NCBI RefSeq assembly: GCF_001651805.1
Contig: NZ_CP015839.1
Coordinates: 1,860,001 to 1,924,000, forward strand
DNA length: 64,000 bases
Reading direction: 5' to 3'
Origin: Marinobacterium aestuarii
GTDB lineage: Bacteria > Pseudomonadota > Gammaproteobacteria > Pseudomonadales > Balneatricaceae
The translations under genes and the position numbers were made by a program. The notes under the pieces were generated by a model. That model worked only from the letters and a program-made list of their open reading frames with translations. It was not told the origin of the DNA and made no database searches. Position 1 is the stretch's first letter, and each line of letters begins with the position of its first letter. Shown one piece after another: positions 26,822 to 35,488 of the stretch.

Positions 26822-28516
26822 ATGAACATTAGACGTTTTACTAACAGGTTATTTCCAATGGCATTGGCCATCGGTTTGTGCCTGCCTTTGGCATACGCTC
26901 AGGCATCCACACCGGTTGAGTTCGACCCGGATGGCCAGGGTGGTGGTGGCGCCTTTACCATCGGTTCCCTGGACTGGTTACCGGGCAGCACCGTGATCAA
27001 GGACGAAATCCCGGTTTTAGAGGATTCAACGGTGAGCGCCCAGGCGTACTCCCACTCGGCGCTGGCCGCCGCGGTAGATCCTGACGGGATTGTTATAAAT
27101 CCGCCCGGGCTCAACGTCAATTACGAAATCACCGTGTTCCTGGCCAACGGCGTCCAGATCACCTCCAACTCAGACGGCACCATAGTGCTGCTCGCGCTGG
27201 ACCCCGCCAACGGGGACAATTACTTCGAGATGTACTACGACAATAACCCCAATGCGAATCCCCTGGCGGGCACCGGGTTCAGTGACGGCCTGTCGATACT
27301 CCGCGGGCAACTGACGGTTTTGTCGGGTAACTTTACACAGAGTACCGACCTGAATGGTATTCCCTTACAGGGGAACCTGGATGAGTTTGGTACCAATAAC
27401 TGGCCCGGGACAGGCACTGTTTTGGGGCAAGGCTCCCAACAACTCGCCGTGCTGGTGCAGTACGTGGACAAGGACTTCTTCCCCAGCGGCGTCGATCTGG
27501 GCACCATACTTCCCTTTAATAACAGCCAGGTCGTCAGCTTCAAGCAAACCAACCCGTCCATGAACTTCGACCTAAGCCCCATAGCAGGGGCACTCGATCC
27601 CGTCGACCCCGGCGCCATCAATGGCCTATCGGGACCCGACATTCTCCTGCAGATTGACCCTAATAATGCCTTCGAGTTTATCCCTCCGGAAATGGCCTGC
27701 CGGGTGACAGGCGGCGGCAATGACACCGCTGGGATCTTCGAGGATGGCGTAACGCCGGGTTGGGACGGCACGGTCGCAGAGGGGCTGATGACTCCCACGG
27801 TCACCAAGAAAAAAGGTAAGGTCTCCAGTCTTGTTGCGCTGGATCCCTACCGCTACACCATGGGCGGCCAGGCCGGCGCCAACACGGCCCTGCAGCCTCA
27901 GCCCAAGGGTGAGTGGACCCACTCCAACCATAATAGCCCCAACAACCTGAAGTTCACCTTCCATGCCGGTACCGCCAGCGCGCCGGACGGCACCGAAATC
28001 GACGAGATTATTTGTACGGATGCAGGCTATTGCAGGCAAGCTCGGCCTGCGCCTAACAAGCAGATCGACTTCGTCGGTATTGGTACTTTCAAGAATCTCA
28101 GCTGGAAAAATCCAGAGCTGGTACACAGTGTGGGTGTGGTGGATACGGCGTTCTACGATATTCAGCCTGAGCCCGTGGGCAACAAGCCCAATCAGGACCC
28201 GGCGACCGTCCACTGGTTCCAGGTCCATATCGAAGATCTGGGTGAGCCCGGCAACAAGATGGAAGACGGCGCCGTCTGCCCCGACATGGGGTCCGGCAAC
28301 GATCCGTTCGCCAACCCTCCGGTCACCGACAAGCTTGCTGACTGCGGCTGCGCCGACTTCTACCATATCAGGATCTACGAGGGCGTCGTGCCCACGCTCA
28401 ACGCGGACGGCGAGGTCACCAATATCAACAAGGACAACCTGATCTATGAAGTGTACGGCTATCTCAACGGCGGTAACTTCCAGATCCACCCTCTGACCGG
28501 CTTTGATCTGAAGTAA
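26822..28516 (+). CDS. Secreted paralogue of the PEP-CTERM protein with the anchor replaced by a Cys-containing domain
   Basis: 564 residues with a signal peptide (LFPMALAIGLCLPLAYAQA). Residues about 30-300 align with the preceding PEP-CTERM protein (shared FDPDG, GS-DW-PGST, AYSHSAL/SYSHASL, NPLAGTG, QTNPSM, GPDIL). Where that protein has its PEP-CTERM anchor, this one continues with a separate domain of about 260 residues beginning ACRVTGGGNDTAGIF, with cysteines in CTDAGYC and CGCADFYHIRIYEG. No PEP motif or membrane helix is present. It is probably secreted free. The domain's function is not recognised. An in-frame start at 26771 would precede the signal peptide. Confidence 0.85.
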   Translation: MNIRRFTNRLFPMALAIGLCLPLAYAQASTPVEFDPDGQGGGGAFTIGSLDWLPGSTVIKDEIPVLEDSTVSAQAYSHSALAAAVDPDGIVINPPGLNVNYEITVFLANGVQITSNSDGTIVLLALDPANGDNYFEMYYDNNPNANPLAGTGFSDGLSILRGQLTVLSGNFTQSTDLNGIPLQGNLDEFGTNNWPGTGTVLGQGSQQLAVLVQYVDKDFFPSGVDLGTILPFNNSQVVSFKQTNPSMNFDLSPIAGALDPVDPGAINGLSGPDILLQIDPNNAFEFIPPEMACRVTGGGNDTAGIFEDGVTPGWDGTVAEGLMTPTVTKKKGKVSSLVALDPYRYTMGGQAGANTALQPQPKGEWTHSNHNSPNNLKFTFHAGTASAPDGTEIDEIICTDAGYCRQARPAPNKQIDFVGIGTFKNLSWKNPELVHSVGVVDTAFYDIQPEPVGNKPNQDPATVHWFQVHIEDLGEPGNKMEDGAVCPDMGSGNDPFANPPVTDKLADCGCADFYHIRIYEGVVPTLNADGEVTNINKDNLIYEVYGYLNGGNFQIHPLTGFDLK

Positions 28517-28553
28517 GGGAGTTAATCGTCAGGTCGATAAATGTCAGGTCGAA

Positions 28554-28590
28554 AAAAGCCTCCTCGAGTCTAGCTCGAAGAGGCTTTTCG
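28554..28590 (+). terminator. Bidirectional intrinsic terminator
   Basis: AAAAGCCTC (with CTCGAG) at 28554-28568 pairs with CTCGAAGAGGCTTTT at 28574-28588. A-rich on the left and T-rich on the right, it lies between the convergent secreted-protein gene and the deacetylase gene and can end both transcripts, though it is about 170 bases from the deacetylase stop. Confidence 0.85.
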
Positions 28591-28753
28591 TTTTTCCACT
28601 TCACTATCACTCCGATTTCTATAAGACGTGCATATGCGTTGATCTCGGATTCAGATCGCGGATACAGAAGGTCCGCGAATCCGGGGCTGCCAGGTTTTGG
28701 GGAGTTATTTATCGGCAGGGACTTTGAAGGCAAGCGGCATAATACTCCTGTGC

Positions 28754-29638
28754 TTATTTTGAGTGATGAATGACGACCGGCAGGTCAGACATTTTGCCCC
28801 AGTGGAAATCACCTAGCAGTCGTTCCAGCCTCGGCAGAGTCCGATGCAGATTCAGATAGTGCCGAAACCTGGATTTAGCCGACGCCGCTTGAATTCTCGG
28901 TTGCTCGGGCGCGATTTCCCAGGGATGAACATAAAAAACGACAGGCCCGGCGAGCTGTCGGGCGGCCTTTTGCAGTAGCCTTTTTGACAAGGCATAGGGG
29001 TAGAGTCTGAAGTAGCCGCCACCGGCACAGGGTATACGTCGGTTGAACACCTCAGCCGTGGCCACCGGGATTTCGAGCAGACCGTTGTCCCATAGAAAAG
29101 GTGTGCGCGGCGCGTGCCTGTAGCCATACAGATCATGGGGCACGGGGTTGATGCTTGAACTGTATCGGTATCCTGCCTCTCGAAGCTCGTCTTGAATCCA
29201 GGGCCTGTTTTCGTCAATCGAAAAGCTGGGGGCCCGATAGCCAGCCACTGGCGCACCGGTTAGATCTTCCAGCAAGGCTTTGGACCGGGTGATATCCTGC
29301 CTGAATTCGTGTTGAGAAAGATGATTCAGGCGCTGGTGATGGTAGCCGTGACTGGCGATTTCATGGCCAAGTGCTGCGATCTCCCGAATCAGGCTGGGGT
29401 AGCGCTCGGCGACCCAGCCGAGGACAAAAAAAGTGGCTTTGGTCGCCTTTCCCGCCTTTCCCACCGCCGCGTCTAACGACTGGATAATGCGCTGGACATT
29501 GGCTTCAATGTGACAGGGATACTGATCCCAGCGATCGGGAGAAATAACCGTTTCGAACGCCGCCACGTGGAAGTAATCCTCGACATCGATAGTGATCGCA
29601 TAGTCCGTCGATATCTCGGGGAAAGGGGCAGGGAGCAT
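28754..29638 (-). CDS. XrtA-system polysaccharide deacetylase (NodB domain)
   Basis: About 294 residues matching the exosortase-A-linked polysaccharide deacetylase family (TIGR03006, with DUF3473 tail). TIDVEDYFHVAAFE near residues 16-30 carries the catalytic and metal-binding aspartates, EIASHGYHHQRL the metal-binding histidines and GYRAPSFSI the next conserved block. It removes acetyl groups from N-acetyl sugars of the polymer. AGGA ten bases before the ATG at 29638 decides the start over a TTG at 29680. In most XrtA loci this gene follows the ATPase gene; here the Prs and HPr-rel-A modules lie between. Confidence 0.92.
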   Translation of the reverse strand: MLPAPFPEISTDYAITIDVEDYFHVAAFETVISPDRWDQYPCHIEANVQRIIQSLDAAVGKAGKATKATFFVLGWVAERYPSLIREIAALGHEIASHGYHHQRLNHLSQHEFRQDITRSKALLEDLTGAPVAGYRAPSFSIDENRPWIQDELREAGYRYSSSINPVPHDLYGYRHAPRTPFLWDNGLLEIPVATAEVFNRRIPCAGGGYFRLYPYALSKRLLQKAARQLAGPVVFYVHPWEIAPEQPRIQAASAKSRFRHYLNLHRTLPRLERLLGDFHWGKMSDLPVVIHHSK

Positions 29639-29956
29639 AGCTCTGAATTCCTTGTCACTCTGATGGGAGAATGATCGCAAGCAAAAAACTATTGTCAGCC
29701 GTCAGCCGTCAGCCGTCAGCCGTCATGCTCGGTAGCGGTGTTTGATAAGTGTAGTTGAAGGAGCTGCAGGGCAGAGTCGGCCTGTAGCCCGTGAGGCGCG
29801 TGATCAAACGCTTTTCTTTGAAACGGGTTATCACTTCAAGAGCTTGCCGGATGCTGCAGGAGCTGGGGCCTGTGAGCCACAGAGATCAGTCTTCAATACT
29901 ATACTTCTCTTCGATTGCTGCTTGCTTGGCGGTATTGATCGGGGTTGGGGAGTGGC
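29639..29956. other. 318-base divergent intergenic region with a heptamer tandem repeat
   Basis: Holds four exact copies of GTCAGCC at 29694-29721 followed by a partial fifth, about 60 bases upstream of the deacetylase start. No sigma54 element or open gene was seen. The region must carry promoters for the deacetylase (leftward) and the protease (rightward). Confidence 0.6.
29694..29721. repeat. Tandem repeat (GTCAGCC)x4
   Basis: Four perfect head-to-tail copies of the seven-base unit, plus GTCATGC as a degenerate fifth. Such a repeat can change copy number by slippage and lies in the likely promoter or leader region of the deacetylase gene. Confidence 0.95.
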
Positions 29957-30745
29957 ATGATGGACGGGGGTGTAATGCATCGGTACGCATGGGTCTGGCT
30001 CGGTCTGATGCTGACGACGGGCCTTGGCAGTGGCTACGGTCAGGCGTCCGAACTGGCGGACACCGTCTCTGCTGTCAAACCGTCAATCGTTGGTATCGGA
30101 ACCTACTCGCCAAGCCGACGTCCTCCCTCACGCTTGTTGGGCACCGGCTTTGTCGTGGGCGATGGACGCCATATAGCGACCAACGCCCATGTGGTTGATA
30201 TCGAACTAGACGACCTCAAGCAGGAGCAGCTGGTGGTTTTTGTTGGTATCGGGAATACTCCTCGGGTGATTCCGGCGAAGGTCGTCGCCTCTGAAAGTCG
30301 CCACGACCTGGCACTGCTGAAAGTATCCGACAGGCTACCTGTAATGCGGCTTTCGAACAGGAAAACCGTTCGCGAGGGCGAGAGCTACGCCTTTACCGGC
30401 TTTCCGCTGGGGGCCATTCTGGGTCTTTACCCCGTGACGCACCGTGGCATGATCTCCAGCATCACGCCGATGGGGATACCGGCACAATCATCCGGGCAGT
30501 TATCTGCACATAAAATCCGGCAGTTGCGACAGCCCTTGATGGTATACCAGCTGGACGCCACCGCGTACCCCGGCAACAGCGGCAGTCCGCTGTATGACCC
30601 GGACGATGGAACCGTGGTCGGAATTCTTAACGGGGTCTATGTCAAATCGACCAAAGAGGATGTCCTGAGTGACCCCAGCGGCATCAGCTATGCGATTCCG
30701 GTGCGTTATCTGCGTGAGTTGCTATCCAGTCTAACGGGCGGCTGA
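29957..30745 (+). CDS. Trypsin-like serine protease, secreted
   Basis: About 262 residues: signal peptide (VWLGLMLTTGLGSGYGQA), then a chymotrypsin-fold protease with all three catalytic residues visible: TNAHVVD (His78), HDLALLKV (Asp117) and YPGNSGSPLYD (Ser208). There is no PDZ domain, so it is a short DegP-like enzyme. It likely acts in the periplasm on envelope or PEP-CTERM proteins. ATGs at 29957 and 29960 both follow GGGGAG. It lies directly before prsK, separated by about 30 bases. Confidence 0.85.
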   Translation: MMDGGVMHRYAWVWLGLMLTTGLGSGYGQASELADTVSAVKPSIVGIGTYSPSRRPPSRLLGTGFVVGDGRHIATNAHVVDIELDDLKQEQLVVFVGIGNTPRVIPAKVVASESRHDLALLKVSDRLPVMRLSNRKTVREGESYAFTGFPLGAILGLYPVTHRGMISSITPMGIPAQSSGQLSAHKIRQLRQPLMVYQLDATAYPGNSGSPLYDPDDGTVVGILNGVYVKSTKEDVLSDPSGISYAIPVRYLRELLSSLTGG

Positions 30746-30778
30746 GACCTGGCTGCGAATTTTCCGGGAGAGAGGCGG

Positions 30779-32920
30779 GTGAAGGGAATTGAGCTTCCAA
30801 TGATGGTTGCCGAGTTCAGTTATCTGGCCGCAACCCTGGCGTATGCTACCGTGCTGGTACTGACCCTGTTTCTATGGCGAGGGCGGCTGCAGGGGGGCTG
30901 GTTGCTGCTGGCTCTGGGGCTGATGGTTGTTTGGTCCGGCTATCTGGGGCTGAACAGCGGCGGGGAGCGTCTTGGTATTCCGGGTTCTGAGGAACCAGAC
31001 CCGAATCAATTTTTTCTGGAGATAGTGCGGGATGCCGGTTGGGTCATGCTGTTGTGGCGGCTGCACGCGAGCAATCAGGACGTTGGCACACGAAATTTTT
31101 GGTCCAGCCGGTGGCTGTGGGGGTTTTTTCCGCTGCTGATCGTTCTGCTGTTGGGGAGTTTGCTGCAATTTTCATTGGGAGAGAGTGGCAGGTTTTTGCC
31201 TGCTTCTCTCACTCTTATGAGCCCCTTTATGCTGGTGATCCTGGCGCTCATTTTGCTGGAACAGTGGTACCGCAATATACCCCGGGAGCAGCGCTGGTCG
31301 GTCAAGTTTTTCTGTGTCGGGACTGCTGTGGTGTTCGGCTACGATTTCCTGCTCTACTCAGAGGCGCTGCTGTTTAACCGGGTGGACGCGACTCTTTGGC
31401 AGGTGCGTGGGTTCGTATGCGCGCTAATGGCGCCGCTATTGGCGGTTTCCATCGCTCGAAACAAGGGAGGAGATCGTCAGTTACACCTGTCTCATCGGGC
31501 GGTGTTTTTCTCCACCGGCCTGTTTTTAGCGGGCATCTATCTGCTTGTCATGTCGATGGTCGGTTACTACCTGCGCTGGTTCGAATCCAGCCAGGGCAGC
31601 GCGGTCCGGGTGGTGTTTATTGTAGTGGCGCTTTCGCTCCTGTGCCTGCTGGTTGGCTCGGGGCGTTTCCGTTCGATCGTCGCTGTCTGGGTCAGCAAGC
31701 ACTTTTTATCCTACAAATATGATTACCGTGTGGAATGGATGAAGGCCAACGAACGCTTTTCCGCACTGCCGCTGGATAACTTCTATTACGAGCAGTTGAT
31801 CCAGGGGATGGCTGATCCCCTGGATAGCCTGGGAGGGATTCTCTGGGTACGCGAAGGCGGGGAGTTTGTCGTCAAGGGCTGGAGCAGTGTCAAGCCGTTG
31901 TCCAATCTGTCGAGCCGTGAAGATGGGGCCTTGCTCGACTTCTGTCAGGAGAGTGGCTGGGTCATCGAGGTACCAGAATACCTGGCTGCGCCGGCTCACT
32001 ATGGCGACCTTCAAATTGCCGATCGACTGTTGGAAGGGCAGCAGCTTTGGCTGTTGGTGCCCTTACTGCATCAGGGCGCTCTTCATGGGCTGGTTGGCTT
32101 GGCCCACCCGCGGGCAGAACGCACCCTCAACTGGGAGGATCACGATCTGTTGAAGGCACTCGGTTCTCAGCTGGCTGCTCTGATAACCCTCAGAGACACG
32201 ACGGAGCAGCTAGCGGCCACCCATCAGTTCGAGGCCTATTATCGTTTCTCGGCGTTTGTGGTTCACGATATCAAGAACGTAGTGGCCCAACTTTCCATGG
32301 TCGCCAAGAACGCCGAACGGCACAAGCGCAATCCCGAGTTTGTGGACGATACGCTGGAGACTCTGGACAACGCAGTGCAGCGCATGAACAGGATGTTGAG
32401 CCAGCTCAAGCAGCAGGGCGTGCTCGCAGCGCGCGCAGAAATCGTCAATGCACTCGATATAGCCAGGGCCGTCGTGCAAAACCAGAAGGACCAGCTGCCC
32501 AAGGTGGAGTTGGTGATTCCCGAGGGCCCGGCTGCGGCGTTAAAGCTCAAGACTGAGCGCGATAAGCTCGTCTCGGTGTTGGGTCATCTGGTTCAGAATG
32601 CGCAGGAGGCGACCCCGGCGGAGGGTTTTGTCCGTTTGTTGGTAGACAACCGGGACGGGATGGCTATCTTTAGTGTGATGGACAATGGCTGCGGCATGAG
32701 CGAGCAGTTCCAGCGTGAGCGGCTTTTCAAGCCCTTTGATACCACCAAAGGGCGTGCGGGTATGGGGATTGGCGTCTACGAAACCCGTCAGTTCGTTGTT
32801 CAGAACCAGGGATCCCTCGAGGTCAGTAGTGCGCCGGGGCAGGGCAGTGAATTTCGTGTGGCACTGCCGGCGTATGAGATACATGGGGGGCTGGAAGCAG
32901 AGACAGGTAAAGCAGTATGA
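30779..32920 (+). CDS. prsK: PEP-CTERM system histidine kinase PrsK
   Basis: 713 residues: about eight or nine membrane helices in the first 310 residues, a GAF-like region (about 340-480), a short kinase core with the phospho-acceptor in FVVHDIKNVVAQ (His496), then the ATPase domain with GHLVQNAQEA, VMDNGCGM and GMGIGVYETRQFV. This is the layout of PrsK (TIGR02916). It senses an unknown membrane or envelope signal and phosphorylates PrsR, with whose gene it overlaps by ATGA. Ribosome site GGGAGAGAGG precedes the GTG. Confidence 0.93.
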   Translation: MKGIELPMMVAEFSYLAATLAYATVLVLTLFLWRGRLQGGWLLLALGLMVVWSGYLGLNSGGERLGIPGSEEPDPNQFFLEIVRDAGWVMLLWRLHASNQDVGTRNFWSSRWLWGFFPLLIVLLLGSLLQFSLGESGRFLPASLTLMSPFMLVILALILLEQWYRNIPREQRWSVKFFCVGTAVVFGYDFLLYSEALLFNRVDATLWQVRGFVCALMAPLLAVSIARNKGGDRQLHLSHRAVFFSTGLFLAGIYLLVMSMVGYYLRWFESSQGSAVRVVFIVVALSLLCLLVGSGRFRSIVAVWVSKHFLSYKYDYRVEWMKANERFSALPLDNFYYEQLIQGMADPLDSLGGILWVREGGEFVVKGWSSVKPLSNLSSREDGALLDFCQESGWVIEVPEYLAAPAHYGDLQIADRLLEGQQLWLLVPLLHQGALHGLVGLAHPRAERTLNWEDHDLLKALGSQLAALITLRDTTEQLAATHQFEAYYRFSAFVVHDIKNVVAQLSMVAKNAERHKRNPEFVDDTLETLDNAVQRMNRMLSQLKQQGVLAARAEIVNALDIARAVVQNQKDQLPKVELVIPEGPAAALKLKTERDKLVSVLGHLVQNAQEATPAEGFVRLLVDNRDGMAIFSVMDNGCGMSEQFQRERLFKPFDTTKGRAGMGIGVYETRQFVVQNQGSLEVSSAPGQGSEFRVALPAYEIHGGLEAETGKAV

Positions 32921-34296
32921 GTAATGGCCGGGAAAGCGATAAGAAGCTCCTTTTGGTTGTCGAGGATGACATGGGGCTTCAGAAACAGCTCAAGTGGGGA
33001 TTGGAGCAGTACGAGCTGGTGTTTGCGACTGACCGGGAAACCGCCATTGCGCAACTAAGGCGATACGAACCGGATGTGATCACCCTGGACCTGGGATTGC
33101 CGCCCGATCCTGCCAATGCCTCGGTGGGGATGCAGGTGCTGCAGGAAATTTTGCAGCTTCATCCTGAGTCTAAGGTTATCGTCCTCACCGGCAATGACGA
33201 CAAGGTCAATGCGGTTAACTCGATCGGCCTGGGGGCTTATGATTACTGCCAAAAGCCCATGGACCTGGATACGCTGGGCTTGATACTGGAGCGGGCTTTT
33301 CTGCTCCGCGAGCTGGAAAAGGAGAATCGCAGGCTGGCGGCCATTCGATTGCAAAATTCGCCGCTGCAGGGCGTGATCGCGGCCTCCGAGGAAATGCTTG
33401 AAGTCTGCAAGCTTGTCGAACGCATCGCGCCTGCCAATATCAGTGCTCTCTTGCTGGGAGAAAGCGGTACCGGCAAGGAGGTTCTGGCCGTAGCTATCCA
33501 CGCCCTGAGCGATCGAGCCAGTCAGCGTTTTGTTGCGATCAACTGCGCCTCGATACCGGAAAATTTGTTGGAAAGCGAACTTTTCGGCTACGAGAAAGGG
33601 GCCTTTACGGGGGCCGTCAAACAAACTCCGGGGAAGGTCGAAACCGCCCACCGTGGCACCTTGTTCCTGGACGAGATCGGTGATATGCCGATGCCGCTTC
33701 AGTCCAAGCTGTTGCGTTTTTTACAGGAAAGGCGCTTTGAGCGACTTGGTGGACGCCAGGAGATCGAGGTGGACGTGCGGATTATCAGCGCGACGCATCA
33801 GGATTTGGAAGAGATGACCCGTGACGGTCGTTTTCGGGAGGATCTTTACTACCGGCTGAGCGAGTTCGTGATCACCATTCCTCCACTTCGAGCACGTCCA
33901 GGCGATGCCATACTCATAGCTCGTACCTTCTTTAACCGGTACTGCGACGAGCTGGGGCGGCCGTTGAAGGGCTTTAGCGAGGAGGCTTGTCAGGCGGTGG
34001 AGGAATATGGCTGGCCGGGGAATGTACGCCAACTGGAAAACAGGGTCAAACGCGCGGTGATCATGGCGGATGGCAGTCAGGTTACTGCCAGTGATTTAGG
34101 GTTGCCACAGGGGGAGGCGCAGGATGTCTGGCCCTTGAATCTCAAGCAGGTTCGCGATATCGAGGAGAAACGTGCGATCGTGAGGGCGCTGGGGTTTACT
34201 GACAACAATATTTCCAGGGCCTCAGAGCTGCTCGGCATTACCCGGCCAACTTTGTACGCGTTGCTGGAAAAGCATGCAATTCAGTGTGCCCGGTAA
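32917..34296 (+). CDS. prsR: PEP-CTERM-box response regulator PrsR (sigma54 activator)
   Basis: 459 residues of the NtrC class: receiver domain with the phospho-acceptor in TLDLGLPPD (Asp58), AAA+ domain with GESGTGKE, the sigma54-contact loop GAFTGA, and ATH-type Walker B region [10 protein letters not shown], then a Fis-type helix-turn-helix ([20 protein letters not shown]). It matches PrsR (TIGR02915), which controls PEP-CTERM genes. Likely targets in this window are the two sigma54-type promoters with matching upstream boxes at 25521 and 34381. Confidence 0.94.
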   Translation: MSNGRESDKKLLLVVEDDMGLQKQLKWGLEQYELVFATDRETAIAQLRRYEPDVITLDLGLPPDPANASVGMQVLQEILQLHPESKVIVLTGNDDKVNAVNSIGLGAYDYCQKPMDLDTLGLILERAFLLRELEKENRRLAAIRLQNSPLQGVIAASEEMLEVCKLVERIAPANISALLLGESGTGKEVLAVAIHALSDRASQRFVAINCASIPENLLESELFGYEKGAFTGAVKQTPGKVETAHRGTLFLDEIGDMPMPLQSKLLRFLQERRFERLGGRQEIEVDVRIISATHQDLEEMTRDGRFREDLYYRLSEFVITIPPLRARPGDAILIARTFFNRYCDELGRPLKGFSEEACQAVEEYGWPGNVRQLENRVKRAVIMADGSQVTASDLGLPQGEAQDVWPLNLKQVRDIEEKRAIVRALGFTDNNISRASELLGITRPTLYALLEKHAIQCAR

Positions 34297-34380
34297 AGTT
34301 GGCTTGTTTTGAGGGTATAAGCCGCATTGACTCGCGAGTGTGTCAGTTTTTATTACAGTGGTCGAATACGATTTTATCAA

Positions 34381-34424
34381 CCTATTGTTTTTAAAGTAAA
34401 TATTTCTGTGGCTTGAATATTGCT
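34381..34424 (+). promoter_or_regulatory. PEP-CTERM-box-like element plus sigma54 promoter before the HPr-rel-A operon
   Basis: TGGCTTG-AATA-TTGCT at 34409-34424 is a near-perfect sigma54 promoter, differing from TGGCACG-N4-TTGCT at two positions, with GG at 34410-34411 and GC at 34422-34423. TTGTTTTTAAA, then GTAAATA, lies at 34385-34402, 24 bases upstream start to start; the element before the PEP-CTERM gene has the same block at 25 bases. The start ATG of the operon is about 75 bases downstream. Confidence 0.82.
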
Positions 34425-34499
34425 GACTTTTTAGTAAAGGCCTGAAACTTAGGTTTAGCGTCAGGAGGGGCCCCAGACGACGTGGATTTTCTATAATGG

Positions 34500-35198
34500 A
34501 TGCCGATGATGGATACCGATGAGAAACACTCCAAGAAGTCAGACCCAACCCGGCGCCGGCTGCTAATAGGGCTTGCCGGTACGCCCATTATGGCATCCTT
34601 GCCCAGTCGATCGGCGTGGGGGGCGGAGTGCTCCATATCAGGCATGCTTAGCGGCAACCTTTCTAACCACCTGCATGACTGCCGCACGCTCGGGGATGGC
34701 AAGACGCCGGAGTATTGGAAGAGCCATCCCGTCTGCTGGCCTGCGGTTCTGGGGCTCGAATGTGGGACCATGTACAAGCCCAAGGTTAATGGGAGTGGGC
34801 CGCCAAAGAAGGTCAGTAATCCCTGCGATGAGTGTGATGATCAGGGCCGTGTGCTATCGGATAATACTTATACCTATGCTAACGGAACCACTCTTGATAG
34901 TTTGATCACTCAGGTACTGGCCACATCCGGTTCTTCTCTTAGCTGGGTCGGTGGTTTTGCGCTCCCGATAATGGCGTACCTGTTTGGTAGCGACGCTTAC
35001 GCTCAGCAGGCGAGCGCCGCTTTGCTGAATACCTTGCACTCCAGCGTTACTTACCCGTATTCGCACCGGGAGATTACTGAGGCGTTGGTCACTGTCCATG
35101 GCGATGTGACCAAGGAAATCCAGCTGGAGGGAATTTTGGCCCACTTCAACGCAAATGGTGCTGAAAATGCTGCGTTGGTACAGCGGTGTACGATATAG
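34500..35198 (+). CDS. Secreted Cys-rich protein with a Tat-like signal, first gene of the HPr-rel-A operon
   Basis: 232 residues. The N-terminus DPTRRRLLIGLAGTPIMA followed by SRSAWGAE resembles a twin-arginine signal peptide with a cleavage site near residue 44. The mature part has eight or more cysteines (CSISGM, HDCRTL, HPVCWPAVLGLECGT, NPCDECDD, QRCTI) and no recognised domain. It stands first in an operon with PqqD-like, HprK-like and nucleotidyltransferase genes and may be their target. Several ATGs (34500, 34506, 34509) are possible. Confidence 0.7.
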   Translation: MPMMDTDEKHSKKSDPTRRRLLIGLAGTPIMASLPSRSAWGAECSISGMLSGNLSNHLHDCRTLGDGKTPEYWKSHPVCWPAVLGLECGTMYKPKVNGSGPPKKVSNPCDECDDQGRVLSDNTYTYANGTTLDSLITQVLATSGSSLSWVGGFALPIMAYLFGSDAYAQQASAALLNTLHSSVTYPYSHREITEALVTVHGDVTKEIQLEGILAHFNANGAENAALVQRCTI

Positions 35199-35209
35199 GT
35201 CAATACAGC

Positions 35210-35488
35210 ATGGATGAGCTTAGATGGTACTTGGATTTCAGCTACGCGGAGGCTTCCAGACGCTGGCAGGATGGCGCGGTGGTATTTCATCCTTTGTCCG
35301 GTGATACTTTCGAGCTTAACGATCTCGCCGACCATTTATTGTGTTGCCTGGATGGACAGAACCCGCAGACAACCGAGTCTCTGATCGGGCAAGCCGCAGC
35401 CTTGTATGTTGAGATTGAGGAGCTACCGCGGATAGTTGGCGACACCCTGCATTTACTGCAGGAATGCCAGCTGGTGCGCGCGCTTTGA
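35210..35488 (+). CDS. HPr-rel-A system PqqD-family peptide chaperone
   Basis: About 92 residues of the PqqD type: GAVVFHPLSGDTFELNDLADHLLCCLDG is the family pattern of a winged-helix peptide-binding protein. PqqD relatives hold a peptide for a modifying enzyme. The next gene encodes an HprK-like kinase, the known partner in the so-called HPr-rel-A system (TIGR04353/TIGR04352). ATG 35210 is preferred; GTG 35186 would overlap the previous gene. Confidence 0.8.
   Translation: MDELRWYLDFSYAEASRRWQDGAVVFHPLSGDTFELNDLADHLLCCLDGQNPQTTESLIGQAAALYVEIEELPRIVGDTLHLLQECQLVRAL

Noticed and set aside
27626-28489. 287-codon antisense frame under the anchor-less paralogue
   Set aside because: Fully overlaps a gene with signal peptide, ribosome site and paralogy; the antisense product has no recognisable domain and reflects GC-rich codon bias.
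29694-29721. GTCAGCC repeats as a CRISPR array
   Set aside because: Units are seven bases, contiguous and without spacers; no cas genes in the window.
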